A stretch of 64,000 nt of DNA, taken from NCBI GenBank assembly GCA_028284865.1, contig JANQQV010000018.1, positions 124,001 to 188,000 on the forward strand, read 5' to 3'. The notes beneath the pieces are model-generated. The model was not told where the DNA came from, ran no database searches, and saw only the letters and a list, made by a program, of their open reading frames with translations. Shown here piece by piece: positions 25,897 to 34,822 of this stretch. The position numbers and the translations under genes were made by a program. Every line of letters starts with the position of its first letter. The stretch's first letter is position 1. The DNA comes from Rhodothermales bacterium. GTDB taxonomy: Bacteria; Bacteroidota; Rhodothermia; Rhodothermales; UBA10348.

Positions 25897-27092
25897 CCGG
25901 TCTCCATCGAGATCGTCTGTGTACCGGGCGGACACACTACTTCGTCCAGCTCGGGCCAGGCGTCAGCATCGACATCCAAGAGGGAGGATCGCGCGGGGCG
26001 CGGATTGGGTTCAGCCCAATTCGCGCCCCTCGTGCTTTTCATGAGCACCCGATCGCCATCCCGTCCGACGATGTAGTCGCGGGTCAGCGGAATCTTTCCG
26101 AATGGGGTGTCGAGTACGTATTTGGGAATCGCGAACCCGGTCAGATGCCCCTGCAGCTCCCGCATGATGTGCATGCCCGTTTCGATGGAAGTGCGCAAAT
26201 GGGCTGTGCCTCCAATGAGCTGGGCCTGGTACAGGTAGTACGGGCGAATGCGCATCCGGACCAGACCTTCGCACAGCTCCCGCATCACGTCGGGAGAGTC
26301 ATTGATCCCCTTCAGCAGTACGGTCTGGTTACCGACCGGGACGCCTGCCCGCAGTAGACGATCGATGGCGGCACCCGCCTCTGGCGTCAACTCCTTGGGA
26401 TGATTGAAATGCGTATTCACCCATACCGGATGATGCTTTTCAAGGATCGCGCATAGCTCAGGCGTGATACGCTGCGGCAGCTTGACGGGCATGCGCGAGC
26501 CGATACGCACAATGTCGACATGTTCGATAGCTCGAAGCTCGGTCAGCAGCCAGTCAATGTTCGCGTCGCCCAGCGTCAGCGGATCGCCGCCCGTGAGGAG
26601 AACATCCCTGATTTCCGGGTGGTCAGCGATATAGGCGATGGCATCGCGGAGTTCGTCCTTGCGCATCATGAACTCGGCCTCACCCACCATCCGCTTTCGC
26701 AGACAATACCGACAGTAGATGGCACACTGGCTCGTCACACAGAATGCGACCCGATCCCGGTAGTTATGGATCAGGTTTTTGACCGGTGAGTGCGCTACTT
26801 CTTCCAGCGGATCGGCTACGCCCACAAAATCAGGGGCCAGTTCGTCGTCCAGCGGCACGACCTGGCGACGTACCGGACACGATGGGTCATTCGGATCCAT
26901 CAGCGAAGCGTAATACGGCGTAATCGACCATTGAAATACGCCTTCCGTACCACGGATACCCTCAGACTCGTCCTTGGTAGGCACAAGCCAGTCGCCCAGC
27001 GCATCTGCCGAACGGATCCGGTTGCGCATGTGCCATCGCCAGTCATTCCACTGGTCGGCAGTCGGAGAAAGGGGTGTCTCGGGAAGGGTCAC
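25878..27092 (-). CDS. KamA-family radical SAM aminomutase-like protein
   Basis: A 404-residue homologue of lysine 2,3-aminomutase, which uses a 4Fe-4S cluster, SAM and PLP to move an amino group from the alpha to the beta carbon. The cluster motif CAIYCRYC gives C123, C127 and C130. LLTGGDPLTL follows, and the PLP-binding Lys appears to be K333 in FGKIPLTRDY. From memory of the clostridial enzyme, the substrate's epsilon-ammonium is held by D293 and D330: D328 here matches D330, but the D293 position holds Gln (Q291 in YLYQAQLIGG). The glutamate mutase signature (Lys and Asn) is also absent. The substrate may therefore be neither lysine nor glutamate. An ATP-grasp ligase gene lies 39 bases upstream in the same direction. 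Family is secure, substrate unknown. Confidence 0.88.
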   Translation of the reverse strand: MTLPETPLSPTADQWNDWRWHMRNRIRSADALGDWLVPTKDESEGIRGTEGVFQWSITPYYASLMDPNDPSCPVRRQVVPLDDELAPDFVGVADPLEEVAHSPVKNLIHNYRDRVAFCVTSQCAIYCRYCLRKRMVGEAEFMMRKDELRDAIAYIADHPEIRDVLLTGGDPLTLGDANIDWLLTELRAIEHVDIVRIGSRMPVKLPQRITPELCAILEKHHPVWVNTHFNHPKELTPEAGAAIDRLLRAGVPVGNQTVLLKGINDSPDVMRELCEGLVRMRIRPYYLYQAQLIGGTAHLRTSIETGMHIMRELQGHLTGFAIPKYVLDTPFGKIPLTRDYIVGRDGDRVLMKSTRGANWAEPNPRPARSSLLDVDADAWPELDEVVCPPGTQTISMETGQLAVL

Positions 27093-27131
27093 AGAGCGAA
27101 CAATGGTGGAATCACACGAGCCCGGGGTGGA

Positions 27132-28127
27132 TCAGGGTGATACCCGGCGCAGGGCCTCTTCAAGCACCTCGGCCAGGAAATCCGGGTAAGACTGCCCCAT
27201 CAACTCCGCCATGATGGCAAAAGTGCCATCGGGCGCAAAGGTCGGCAGCGGGTTGATCTCCAGAAACCAGGGTGCACCGTTGCGATCGACGCGGAAGTCC
27301 AGACGGGCAAAGTCTCTGCACTCCAGCTTGTGGAAAATGGCCAGCGCATCCCGCTGCAATTTTGTTTCTAGTTCGGCCGTCAGATCACCCGGCAATGCCC
27401 ATTTCCGTTCGATCTCGGGAAGGCCTTTCCGATCCAATACATGCAGACCGATTCCGGAAGTCGGTTCGATGGCGCGTTGGATGACGGGAAGCGTGCGCGC
27501 GGGATCATGACCGACCACCGCAACCGTGAACTCAGCTCCCTCAACGAAGGCCTCGACCAATACATCCTGCTGGTACGTCGTCGCGATGTGCGACACCTGA
27601 GCTTCTAGCATATCGACCGACTCGACCCGGCTGGCTTCGGTAAGCCCCTTGGCTGACCCCTCGTAGCGCGGCTTGACAAACAATGGGAAATCGGAGGGCC
27701 GCCTCACAACGGTGCCGGGCGACCCAACGCCGCCTTCCGACACAATCGAGTAGGCTGGCGTAGCGACACCTGCCGCCCGCGCCAGGTCCTTCGTCCAGGC
27801 CTTGTCCAGACTGAGCGACATGGTCAGCGCATCCGACCCGAGAAACGGTACGCCCATCAACTCGAACAAGGTCGGAGCCTCTCCTTCCCGGTTTCGACTC
27901 CGGGCGCCCTCTGCGATTGACAAACCCACATCGAAGCCGGGCTCGTCCATTCTTGTCAGCAGATTTCGCGCCGGTCCGATACGAAGGGTCTCGTGTCCGA
28001 GCGCTTTGAAGGCCGACTCCAATGCCTCGACCGTCTCTTCAGGCTCGTTTTCGGCGTCCGCATCGAACGGCTCCCCTTCAATCCAGGGGTAGTCGTCAAA
28101 TAGGTCGTATACAAGTCCGATGCGCAT
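27132..28127 (-). CDS. ATP-grasp ligase related to D-alanine-D-alanine ligase
   Basis: A 331-residue ATP-grasp enzyme of the carboxylate-amine ligase type. The N-terminal domain opens MRIGLVYDLFDDYPW, and LFELMGVPFLGSDALTMSLS followed by DKAWTKDLARAAGVATP matches Ddl. The central ATP-binding strand is FPLFVKPRYEGSAKG, and the metal-binding C-terminus is DFARLDFRVDRNGAPWFLEI-NPLP. True Ddl ends this region with EVNTLPG and a conserved Ser in the omega loop; here the sequence is EINPLPTFAPDG, so the acceptor may differ from D-Ala. It is upstream of, and probably cotranscribed with, the KamA-like gene. A product joining a beta-amino acid to another carboxylate is conceivable. It is divergent from the cyclase-family lipoprotein gene. 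Confidence 0.85.
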   Translation of the reverse strand: MRIGLVYDLFDDYPWIEGEPFDADAENEPEETVEALESAFKALGHETLRIGPARNLLTRMDEPGFDVGLSIAEGARSRNREGEAPTLFELMGVPFLGSDALTMSLSLDKAWTKDLARAAGVATPAYSIVSEGGVGSPGTVVRRPSDFPLFVKPRYEGSAKGLTEASRVESVDMLEAQVSHIATTYQQDVLVEAFVEGAEFTVAVVGHDPARTLPVIQRAIEPTSGIGLHVLDRKGLPEIERKWALPGDLTAELETKLQRDALAIFHKLECRDFARLDFRVDRNGAPWFLEINPLPTFAPDGTFAIMAELMGQSYPDFLAEVLEEALRRVSP

Positions 28128-28179
28128 GGTGGTGTCCGTCGAGGCGAGCCGAACCTACAACGATATGACCGGGACACGC

Positions 28180-28185
28180 TATACT
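28180..28185 (+). promoter_or_regulatory. Possible -10 element for the cyclase lipoprotein gene
   Basis: TATACT lies 28 bases before the ATG at 28214 in the divergent gap. No convincing -35 is seen at the usual spacing, so support is weak. Confidence 0.25.
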
Positions 28186-28213
28186 GGGGCACCACAATTC
28201 ATCCCTTCCTGTC

Positions 28214-29023
28214 ATGCGCCGCCTCACTTTCCTTTTCCTCGCCGTTCTGGTTTCCGCATGCACGGTGGACTACCACGCTCCGGACACCATCTCCGTATTC
28301 CCGGCCGGAGAAATCGTTGACCTGTCGTACGCCTACAACGAAGACACTATCTATTGGCCAACGGCACCTGGGTTCACCAAGAACACGGACTTCAAAGGCA
28401 TCACAGATGACGGGTTCTACTACACGGCATTCACGGTCACGACGGCCGAACACGGTGGCACGCACCTGGACGCGCCGATCCATTTCTACGCCGAAAGGAA
28501 TACGGCAGATGAGGTCCCCCTCGATCGATTGATGGGCTCAGCGGTTGTCGTTGATGTCAGCGCTCAAGCCGCTGCTGATCGGAATCACCAAATTTCCATT
28601 GCAGATATCCAGGCCTGGGAAAGCGAACATGGCGCAATTCCTGACGAATCCATCCTCCTGTTTCGAACGGGATTCGGTCAGTACTGGCCGGATCGCGAGG
28701 CCTATATGGGAACGGCTGAGCGCGGCGCGCAGGCCGTTTTCAAGCTGCGATTCCCCGGAATCCATCCGGATGCCGCCCGCTGGCTGGTCGAGAATCGAGT
28801 CATCAATGCGGTGGGGATTGATACCCCGAGCATTGACTACGGTCAGTCCCGGTTCTTTGAAAGCCATCAGATCCTGTTCGAACAGAACATTCCGGCTTTC
28901 GAGAACGTGGCCAATCTGGATCAGCTTCCTGAAGTTGGGTCAACTGTCATCGCGCTTCCGATGAAAATCGAAGGAGGGTCAGGAGGGCCGCTCCGGATCG
29001 TTGGGATCGTACCCGAGAGCTGA
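28214..29023 (+). CDS. Cyclase/kynurenine-formamidase-like lipoprotein
   Basis: A 269-residue member of the cyclase family (Pfam Cyclase), metal-dependent hydrolases that include KynB and isatin hydrolase. The metal motif HGGTHLDAPIHF (about residues 76-87) is intact, with further ligands expected near FRTGF and the SHQILFEQN segment. The N-terminus MRRLTFLFLAVLVSAC ends in a lipobox with C16, so the protein is a lipoprotein exported to the periplasm or outer membrane, which is unusual compared with cytoplasmic KynB. No tryptophan-degradation genes are near, so kynurenine formamidase activity is not supported by context. It is convergent with ftsX, whose stop is 20 bases away. Confidence 0.85.
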   Translation: MRRLTFLFLAVLVSACTVDYHAPDTISVFPAGEIVDLSYAYNEDTIYWPTAPGFTKNTDFKGITDDGFYYTAFTVTTAEHGGTHLDAPIHFYAERNTADEVPLDRLMGSAVVVDVSAQAAADRNHQISIADIQAWESEHGAIPDESILLFRTGFGQYWPDREAYMGTAERGAQAVFKLRFPGIHPDAARWLVENRVINAVGIDTPSIDYGQSRFFESHQILFEQNIPAFENVANLDQLPEVGSTVIALPMKIEGGSGGPLRIVGIVPES

Positions 29024-29043
29024 TCCGATCAGTACAACGACGA

Positions 29044-29919
29044 TCAGTGCAGCGAGACCTGTTTCAGGAAGCGGCGCACGGCGCTTTCGGAGCCAATCCA
29101 TCCCAGGAGGAATCCGGCGCCTACCAGAACGGCGCTGAAGAACACAGACTCGGACCAGGGTAGCGGCGGCAGCTGCGGCACATAGGCAATGGCCACCTGG
29201 TGAATGACCCAAAGAATAAACAGGGCCAGCAAGGAGGATATAAGCCCTTGTAGGATGCCCTCCACGATGAATGGCTTGCGGATGAATCCGTCCGTGGCCC
29301 CGACCAGCTTCATGGTCCGAATCATTAGCCGCCGCGCATAAATAGCCAGCCGGATCGTATTGGCGACCAAGAAGATGGATGCCAACAGCACCAGCGCGCC
29401 GATCGAGACCCCGATCAAGGACAGCAGTCTCAGATTGTCCTGGACTTTGGCCAGGAGCGGTCGATTGTAGACCACCTCTTCGACCCGATTCCAGCTGGAA
29501 AACTCGGCAACCATGGCATTCAGACTGTCCGTATTGATGTAGTCCGGCTCTACGCGCACCCGGATGGATGCGGGCAAAAACGCCCCGTCAAAGAAGATGT
29601 CTGCTTCCTCCCCGAATTCCTCGCGGAAGATTTCTTGAGCACGCTCCTTGGAGATGTACTCGGCCTCCGCCACCCCGGGCGTGGCCTCGGCGCGGGCGTA
29701 CAACGTTTCTGCAATCTGGTCAGAGGTGTCCTCAAGAAACAGTTCGACTTCGCCTACCCGCTGTTTGAGCCACTCGGATACCCCGCGCGCTTGCCAGGAG
29801 ACCACGGCAAAAAGGCCCACCATGACTAGCGCCACGGTCATCGCGCTGGTGGCGGCGACCGAAGAAAACGAGGCTCGCTTGAAGCCTGCCAGTCCTTCTT
29901 TGATTGCGTAGGGAAGCAT
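29044..29919 (-). CDS. ftsX: Cell division ABC transporter permease FtsX
   Basis: A 291-residue FtsX. The topology is classic: one N-terminal helix (VAATSAMTVALVMVGLFAVV), a periplasmic domain (about 45-165) with LYARAEATPGVAEAEYISKE and FLPASIRVRV, then three helices in the C-terminal FtsX domain, with RTMKLVGATDGFIRKPFIVEG in the coupling region. FtsX and the ATPase FtsE form a complex that activates peptidoglycan hydrolases at the division site. The ftsE gene is not adjacent here, as is usual in Bacteroidota. The gene starts 22 bases after the stop of the M14 peptidase on the same strand. Confidence 0.92.
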   Translation of the reverse strand: MLPYAIKEGLAGFKRASFSSVAATSAMTVALVMVGLFAVVSWQARGVSEWLKQRVGEVELFLEDTSDQIAETLYARAEATPGVAEAEYISKERAQEIFREEFGEEADIFFDGAFLPASIRVRVEPDYINTDSLNAMVAEFSSWNRVEEVVYNRPLLAKVQDNLRLLSLIGVSIGALVLLASIFLVANTIRLAIYARRLMIRTMKLVGATDGFIRKPFIVEGILQGLISSLLALFILWVIHQVAIAYVPQLPPLPWSESVFFSAVLVGAGFLLGWIGSESAVRRFLKQVSLH

Positions 29920-29941
29920 CTCGATTGCGAGTGATCGTCGG

Positions 29942-32572
29942 CTACATGCCGTGCATCAACATGATGCTGTTGACCAACATCCGGGTCGGCCCAAGCCAGA
30001 ACATGCGGTACTGCGTCTTGTCGAGCAGGAAGACGACCTTGCCGGATCCCATCTGCTGAACACCCGCAAACATGTTGCCGGCAAGCTTCTCCCGGTTCTC
30101 CTGAGAGGCAAATCCGGAAGCGAGCAGGTTTTCGGCATCCCGGTCGTAGTAACCGACCGTGTGGATGGACCGAGAAGGCTGCAGGGCATCGGTTCCAAAC
30201 TTGAGCGTGAACATCCGCTCGGGCATTCCGGCAGCCAATGGGTGCGAGTTGTCCAGAATGGCCCGGAAGGCAGAGCCCGATACCCGCTCGGCATTGGTCG
30301 AATCCCGTCGATCCTCATAGCGGGTATAGACGCGCTCATCGATTTCAGGCTCATCTTCTTCATCCTGCTCGACGCGTACGAGTTCTGCTGAACTCAGTCC
30401 CGTTCGAGATCCAGTTAGATACGAGGCGGCGCTTTCCGAACCAATCAGTGTGCCGCCCTGGCGAATCCAGCGGCTGACCCGCGCGGTCTGGACCGAATCC
30501 AGCATTGCACTCAGATTCCCAGGAGGAAACACGAGCACGTCGACTTCATCCAGATCCAGAGAAGCGAAGTTATTGCCGCGCACGCGATCGATGCCCCACT
30601 CGATGCGCTGATCAAACAGGTACCAGATCTGACCGGCGGTCTCTGAGCCGAACGGACTGTCGAGCATCAGAACGACGCGCGGCTTTTCAATCACTCGGGC
30701 ATCTGCTGATGCCAGATCCATGCCTCGATCGACGCGGCTGTCATCGTACCCTTCAATCTGAACGCCCGCTTCTGAAGCAATACGCTGCATGTCCGTGGCA
30801 ATCCGATCCATCCGATCGCGGTTGCGACCGTTGAGAACGATGATGGAGCCGACCGGGTAATCCTTGTCGCCCACGCCAAGAGTTCGGCGTGCTGATCGAA
30901 CATCGTATCCGGCCTCCCACATCATGCCTAGCGCTTTGGGTGCATGCTGCTGGCGCCAGTCCATGACGTAGCCATAGCGTGCATCCGGATTTGTGACGCC
31001 AGACTCGCGCGACGGAGCCTCGGTTACGGTACTGGTAGCGACCCGGATGTCCTGCTCGGTCCACGCGGCCCCTTGCAGGTTGAAGGCCAGCGGAATGGAC
31101 CACGTAGACATGTCGTACATGTCGTAGGATTCGATTTCCATCTGGCGTTGCATGAGCGTATTGACCATCACGTGTCGAGCCTGGTCGGTGCGAACAATCC
31201 AGGTCCCAGCCTCAAAAGAGTGCCGTGAAGGGGAAGCCGTCCAGTAATCCGACGCTTCCAGAGAGAATGCTTCGTCCGCCTGCTCGACCTCAACACCGTG
31301 TTTGAGCAGGAGGTCGATGACATCACCTGCATATCCGTGCCCCTGGTCGTCCGGAATGATGTAGGCGGTGGTTGCGCTTTCGGCCCGCTCAGGGTTGAAG
31401 AACTCCCGGAAGTAGGCCAGCAGCTCCTGTCGATGTTGAACAGCCGCTTCCACCACTGCCATCGACGTGGCAAAGTGATCCCAGGTGCGCTGGCGAAGCG
31501 TCAGGACATAGCCGTCGTTGGTCTCAACGGCCCGGCCACCCCGACTGTGGCCGCCCTGCTCGGTTAGCATACCGATGGCGCCCATGATGCTGGGGTACGA
31601 AGAGCCGTATCCCGGGTAAAAGAACTCGAAGGACTCCCGGGTGAAATAGTTGACTTGGTTGTCCGCCAGGGCCTCTCCGGTTGCACGACCGAACATGTCT
31701 GCCCAGGAATCATAGTCCTCCGGCAGGTTCAGATTGCGCGGAGGCTTCCCGGGCATCGTGAAATAGTTGTTGTTGAAGCCCTGCTCGTGGTAGTCGACGT
31801 GTACCTGGGGCATCCACTCCTGGAAAACCCGAATCCGACCTTGGGACTCTGGATGCACGAGCCAGACCCAGTCCCTGTTCAGATCAAACCAATAGTGGTT
31901 TGTCCGACCTCCTGGCCACGGCTCTGTGTGCTCTAGATCATCCGCACTCACCCGCAACTGCTTCGACCGCATGGACTTGTACCAGTACACGTATCGATCG
32001 CGCCCATCCGGATTGAGTACGGGATCGATCAACACTACCGACTGATCAAGAAGATCGGTTATGGCCGGGCCCTGTCCGGCAGCCAGGAGATAGAGCACCT
32101 CCATTGCAGTCTCGGAGCTGGAAGGTTCATTCCCGTGCACGTTATAGCTCAGCCACGTCACGATAGGGTTATTGGCCACGAGCTCAGCTGCACGCGCACT
32201 ATCTGTCGAGGGGTCTGCGAGTTCGCGATTGGCTTCGCGAATGGACTCCAGACGAGCATGGTTTTCAGGCGACGTCACCGTCAGAACGTGAAGCGCACGT
32301 CCCTCATACGTCCGGCCGTATTCCTGGATCGTAACCCGATCCGATGCCTCAGCGACGGCATGGATGTAGCGAACCACGTCCGAGTGCATCGTGTAGTATT
32401 CACCCGTTTCGCGACCGAGAAAGTCCTCGGGCGAAGGCACAGATGCATCGCGTGGAATCTCGGGAGCAAAGTCGAACGCCTCGGGCAACAGCTGGTCCTG
32501 AGCAACCGTAACCACGGAGGTACTCAAGGCCAGCACGAAGAGCAGGAGCGTTCGGAAGGGGCGAATCGTCAT
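29942..32572 (-). CDS. Secreted M14-family zinc carboxypeptidase
   Basis: An 876-residue exported peptidase. The start MTIRPFRTLLLFVLALSTSVVTVAQ gives a signal peptide; the frame extends 35 residues further but that part is not signal-like. The M14 catalytic domain (about 55-400) has its zinc ligands at H146 and E149 (NVHGNEP) and H262 (VDYHEQGF). The substrate-binding region NPDGRDRYVYW lies between them. Downstream is a domain with FPPGNLSAM and SESAASYLTG of the class I glutamine amidotransferase-like fold seen in large Bacteroidota M14 proteins. It probably trims C-terminal residues of extracellular peptides. It is followed by ftsX; the next upstream gene is another secreted metallopeptidase. 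Confidence 0.88.
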   Translation of the reverse strand: MTIRPFRTLLLFVLALSTSVVTVAQDQLLPEAFDFAPEIPRDASVPSPEDFLGRETGEYYTMHSDVVRYIHAVAEASDRVTIQEYGRTYEGRALHVLTVTSPENHARLESIREANRELADPSTDSARAAELVANNPIVTWLSYNVHGNEPSSSETAMEVLYLLAAGQGPAITDLLDQSVVLIDPVLNPDGRDRYVYWYKSMRSKQLRVSADDLEHTEPWPGGRTNHYWFDLNRDWVWLVHPESQGRIRVFQEWMPQVHVDYHEQGFNNNYFTMPGKPPRNLNLPEDYDSWADMFGRATGEALADNQVNYFTRESFEFFYPGYGSSYPSIMGAIGMLTEQGGHSRGGRAVETNDGYVLTLRQRTWDHFATSMAVVEAAVQHRQELLAYFREFFNPERAESATTAYIIPDDQGHGYAGDVIDLLLKHGVEVEQADEAFSLEASDYWTASPSRHSFEAGTWIVRTDQARHVMVNTLMQRQMEIESYDMYDMSTWSIPLAFNLQGAAWTEQDIRVATSTVTEAPSRESGVTNPDARYGYVMDWRQQHAPKALGMMWEAGYDVRSARRTLGVGDKDYPVGSIIVLNGRNRDRMDRIATDMQRIASEAGVQIEGYDDSRVDRGMDLASADARVIEKPRVVLMLDSPFGSETAGQIWYLFDQRIEWGIDRVRGNNFASLDLDEVDVLVFPPGNLSAMLDSVQTARVSRWIRQGGTLIGSESAASYLTGSRTGLSSAELVRVEQDEEDEPEIDERVYTRYEDRRDSTNAERVSGSAFRAILDNSHPLAAGMPERMFTLKFGTDALQPSRSIHTVGYYDRDAENLLASGFASQENREKLAGNMFAGVQQMGSGKVVFLLDKTQYRMFWLGPTRMLVNSIMLMHGM

Positions 32573-32706
32573 GAAAACGGGGAAATGGGTGGGAATCTGC
32601 GCGAAGTGACGTGAATCTACCATCGCCAAAGGGCACATGCTCATTCGGGCCAGATCGCGGCCAGAAAAGCTCGTCACAATAGATGCGTCCGCCCCGTCTG
32701 GTGCAC

Positions 32707-34233
32707 TCAGTGCATCTTCAGGAACAGGGCGCTGCTCATAGTATCATCGACACGCACGGTGACCCGATATAACCCGGATGTCAGATTCGAGATGTCGATG
32801 GAAGCGGGCTGAGAATCAGTCATCGCGCCTTCAAGGACCTGACGACCCAGCAAGTCCGTGAGCGTCCAGATCGCTGGTCCTTGTGATCGCGCCGAATTAC
32901 GATGGAGACGCAGATGAACCGAGTGCTCGGCAGGGTTGGGCCACACGTCGATCGAGAGTGAAACAGGGAGGTCGCTTTCAGGTCGATCCAGTCCCGTGTC
33001 GACAGAAACGAGAAACCCTCGCTGTTCGAATGCGGCAGCAACTGCCCCCGCCACATTGGGGCCGTATCTGCCTTCTGCCTCGTCCATGACGTGGGTCAGT
33101 GCTTCATCAAGACCGGTTTCGGATGTGTGACGGCGAACGGCCGCAAGCGCGATGCCATCCGCAATTTCGGCTCCGACTGCCGTCCGCACATCCCAGAGTG
33201 CTGCACCCCAGATCATCCCCCAGACATACACACTGGTGAAGTTATTCCAGGACTGCTTGCACTTGCGATCGCCTTCGTGGTAGCGCAGGCAAGCACCATA
33301 CTTGAGTGTCTCCGACGGTTGGCCCTGGCGCCAATTCCATGTTTCTGCATCCAGAATCAGGGTCCTCAGGTCCGTGTCGTCCGGAGGTCCTTCGCAATGG
33401 AGTCGCGGTGGACACGTGACCACCCATTCAGCGATGCGGGGATCGTCGGTCCAGGTTGCCATGAAGTAGTCTGCATAGGCTTCGTGCAGGGCACGGGTCT
33501 CCTCGGACACACCGACCCCGATCTCGAATCCCAGCGAGGCCATCACCAGATGATTGTACTCGTGATAGATCAGGTCATCCGACAGGGCGCTGTTCTTCAT
33601 GAAGATGTTGCCCACCCCCAGCTTCATGGAGCGTGTGGGCCAGTCAGCGAATCCTCCATCACCCGCCGTATGGACTCGGGCTTCTGCACGAAAGGTGATG
33701 TCGACCTCCATGCGATCCTCCCAGAATTCCCGGGCGTACGAATCCACATGATGGTACACGTTCACCGCGTCAAATCGGGGGCACTCGGCCAGATCCGTGA
33801 TGCAGTGAACCGCTTCCGTTGTGTCGGGAGCGAAGCGATAGTCGGCACTTGGACTGGAAGCAAGTACTCCTGCACCATCCAGGCGATCAGACCCTACTCG
33901 GACGAACTCGCCATCCAGCACGGTCCCGTCTCCTACCAGTCCCTGAAGCTCCACTTCCACGGCGTCACCGCCGTCCGGATCTGTAGCGAAGACGTGGGCG
34001 GGCGCGGTCACGCGCATGCCGCGAACAGGCGAATACGGGATCGTCCACGAGGGGGACGCAGGGCCATCACCGATCACGGACGCGATTTCGGAGGTGAGTG
34101 GCAATCCGGGAGACTGGAACGCTGCCAGGTGGTCCAGCCTTTCGACCGGACAGATCATCGCTGACCGAGCTACCTCCTGGGCGTGCGCATGCCCGGCGAG
34201 CAAAAAGCTGAGAATGATCAGAAGCCGACGCAC
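32707..34233 (-). CDS. T9SS-secreted gluzincin-type metallopeptidase
   Basis: A 508-residue exported protein. The signal peptide is MRRLLIILSFLLAGHAHA. The zinc site HEYNH is at residues 224-228 and the downstream Glu is E251, in EAYADYF, the gluzincin pattern HExxH + ExxxD seen in M4 and M36 peptidases. The N-terminal 200 residues have no clear M4/M36 propeptide match, so the family cannot be fixed. The last 85 residues form a T9SS type A sorting domain (IDVWPNPAEHSVHLRL, LTDLLGRQVLEGAM, LTSGLYRVTVRV). Several Cys (C28, C144, C151 and others) suggest disulfides outside the cell. It lies 34 bases downstream of the short asparaginase gene. Likely role: extracellular protein digestion. Confidence 0.8.
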   Translation of the reverse strand: MRRLLIILSFLLAGHAHAQEVARSAMICPVERLDHLAAFQSPGLPLTSEIASVIGDGPASPSWTIPYSPVRGMRVTAPAHVFATDPDGGDAVEVELQGLVGDGTVLDGEFVRVGSDRLDGAGVLASSPSADYRFAPDTTEAVHCITDLAECPRFDAVNVYHHVDSYAREFWEDRMEVDITFRAEARVHTAGDGGFADWPTRSMKLGVGNIFMKNSALSDDLIYHEYNHLVMASLGFEIGVGVSEETRALHEAYADYFMATWTDDPRIAEWVVTCPPRLHCEGPPDDTDLRTLILDAETWNWRQGQPSETLKYGACLRYHEGDRKCKQSWNNFTSVYVWGMIWGAALWDVRTAVGAEIADGIALAAVRRHTSETGLDEALTHVMDEAEGRYGPNVAGAVAAAFEQRGFLVSVDTGLDRPESDLPVSLSIDVWPNPAEHSVHLRLHRNSARSQGPAIWTLTDLLGRQVLEGAMTDSQPASIDISNLTSGLYRVTVRVDDTMSSALFLKMH

Positions 34234-34266
34234 GATTTCATCTGTTCCGGAAGTGGAAAACCCGGG

Positions 34267-34755
34267 TCAGATGATCTCGAATCGATTCTCTGCCCGGTTC
34301 TTGCGAACAGACTCAGGATCGAAAATTCGACCATTCATGGCAAGGTATACTCCGGGGGACAATGCCTGGGCGGCTCCGACGGCGACGCCGATGTTGAATT
34401 CGGCGTCCGTCTCGCGGAATCGAGCGGGGGTCAGAGACCCCACCAATACGACCGTTTTTTCAAGACCAAGACGCTCCTTGAGTGCCTTTGCCGTCGCAAC
34501 CATGGTATCCGTTCCGTGCGTCACGATGACGTGCGTGGCATCCGTTCCAGCTACCGCCTCAACAATGGTTTTTCGGTCTTCATCCGTGATATCCAGACTG
34601 TCTTTGTGAAACAGTTCGTGGACTTCGAACGGGAAGGTCACCCCGACACGCTCCAGGATTCCGTTGATCTGAGGCTTACCCACCTTGAAGTCACTCTTGG
34701 CATCGAAGTAGACCTTATCGATGGTCCCTCCGGTCGTGACGATGGCAAGCTTCAT
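34267..34755 (-). CDS. Single-domain asparaginase-like protein
   Basis: A 162-residue protein that matches only the N-terminal domain of L-asparaginases. VTTGGTID (nucleophile Thr near residue 11) and VTHGTDTM (79-86) give the two active-site threonines and the Asp; the Lys of the second triad and the C-terminal domain that completes the active site across the dimer are missing. Short forms like this are recurrent in bacterial genomes, so it need not be a pseudogene, and the frame is clean to its stop. The longer frame to 34977 would add a non-conserved leader overlapping hutI. It is downstream of hutI by 67 bases. Whether it hydrolyses asparagine is doubtful. Confidence 0.82.
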   Translation of the reverse strand: MKLAIVTTGGTIDKVYFDAKSDFKVGKPQINGILERVGVTFPFEVHELFHKDSLDITDEDRKTIVEAVAGTDATHVIVTHGTDTMVATAKALKERLGLEKTVVLVGSLTPARFRETDAEFNIGVAVGAAQALSPGVYLAMNGRIFDPESVRKNRAENRFEII

Positions 34756-34822
34756 GGGAATCGGAATTGAGTGGTGATAGACCGCCGGATGGCCGTACGT
34801 TCGCGGTCCCTGCTGACCAGAA

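Noticed and set aside
33091-34164. 357-codon plus-strand open frame
   Set aside because: Antisense to the HEYNH metallopeptidase, whose motifs, signal peptide and sorting domain are clear on the other strand.
34267-34755. Asparaginase pseudogene
   Set aside because: Single-domain homologues of this length recur in bacterial genomes and no leftover C-terminal half is found downstream.
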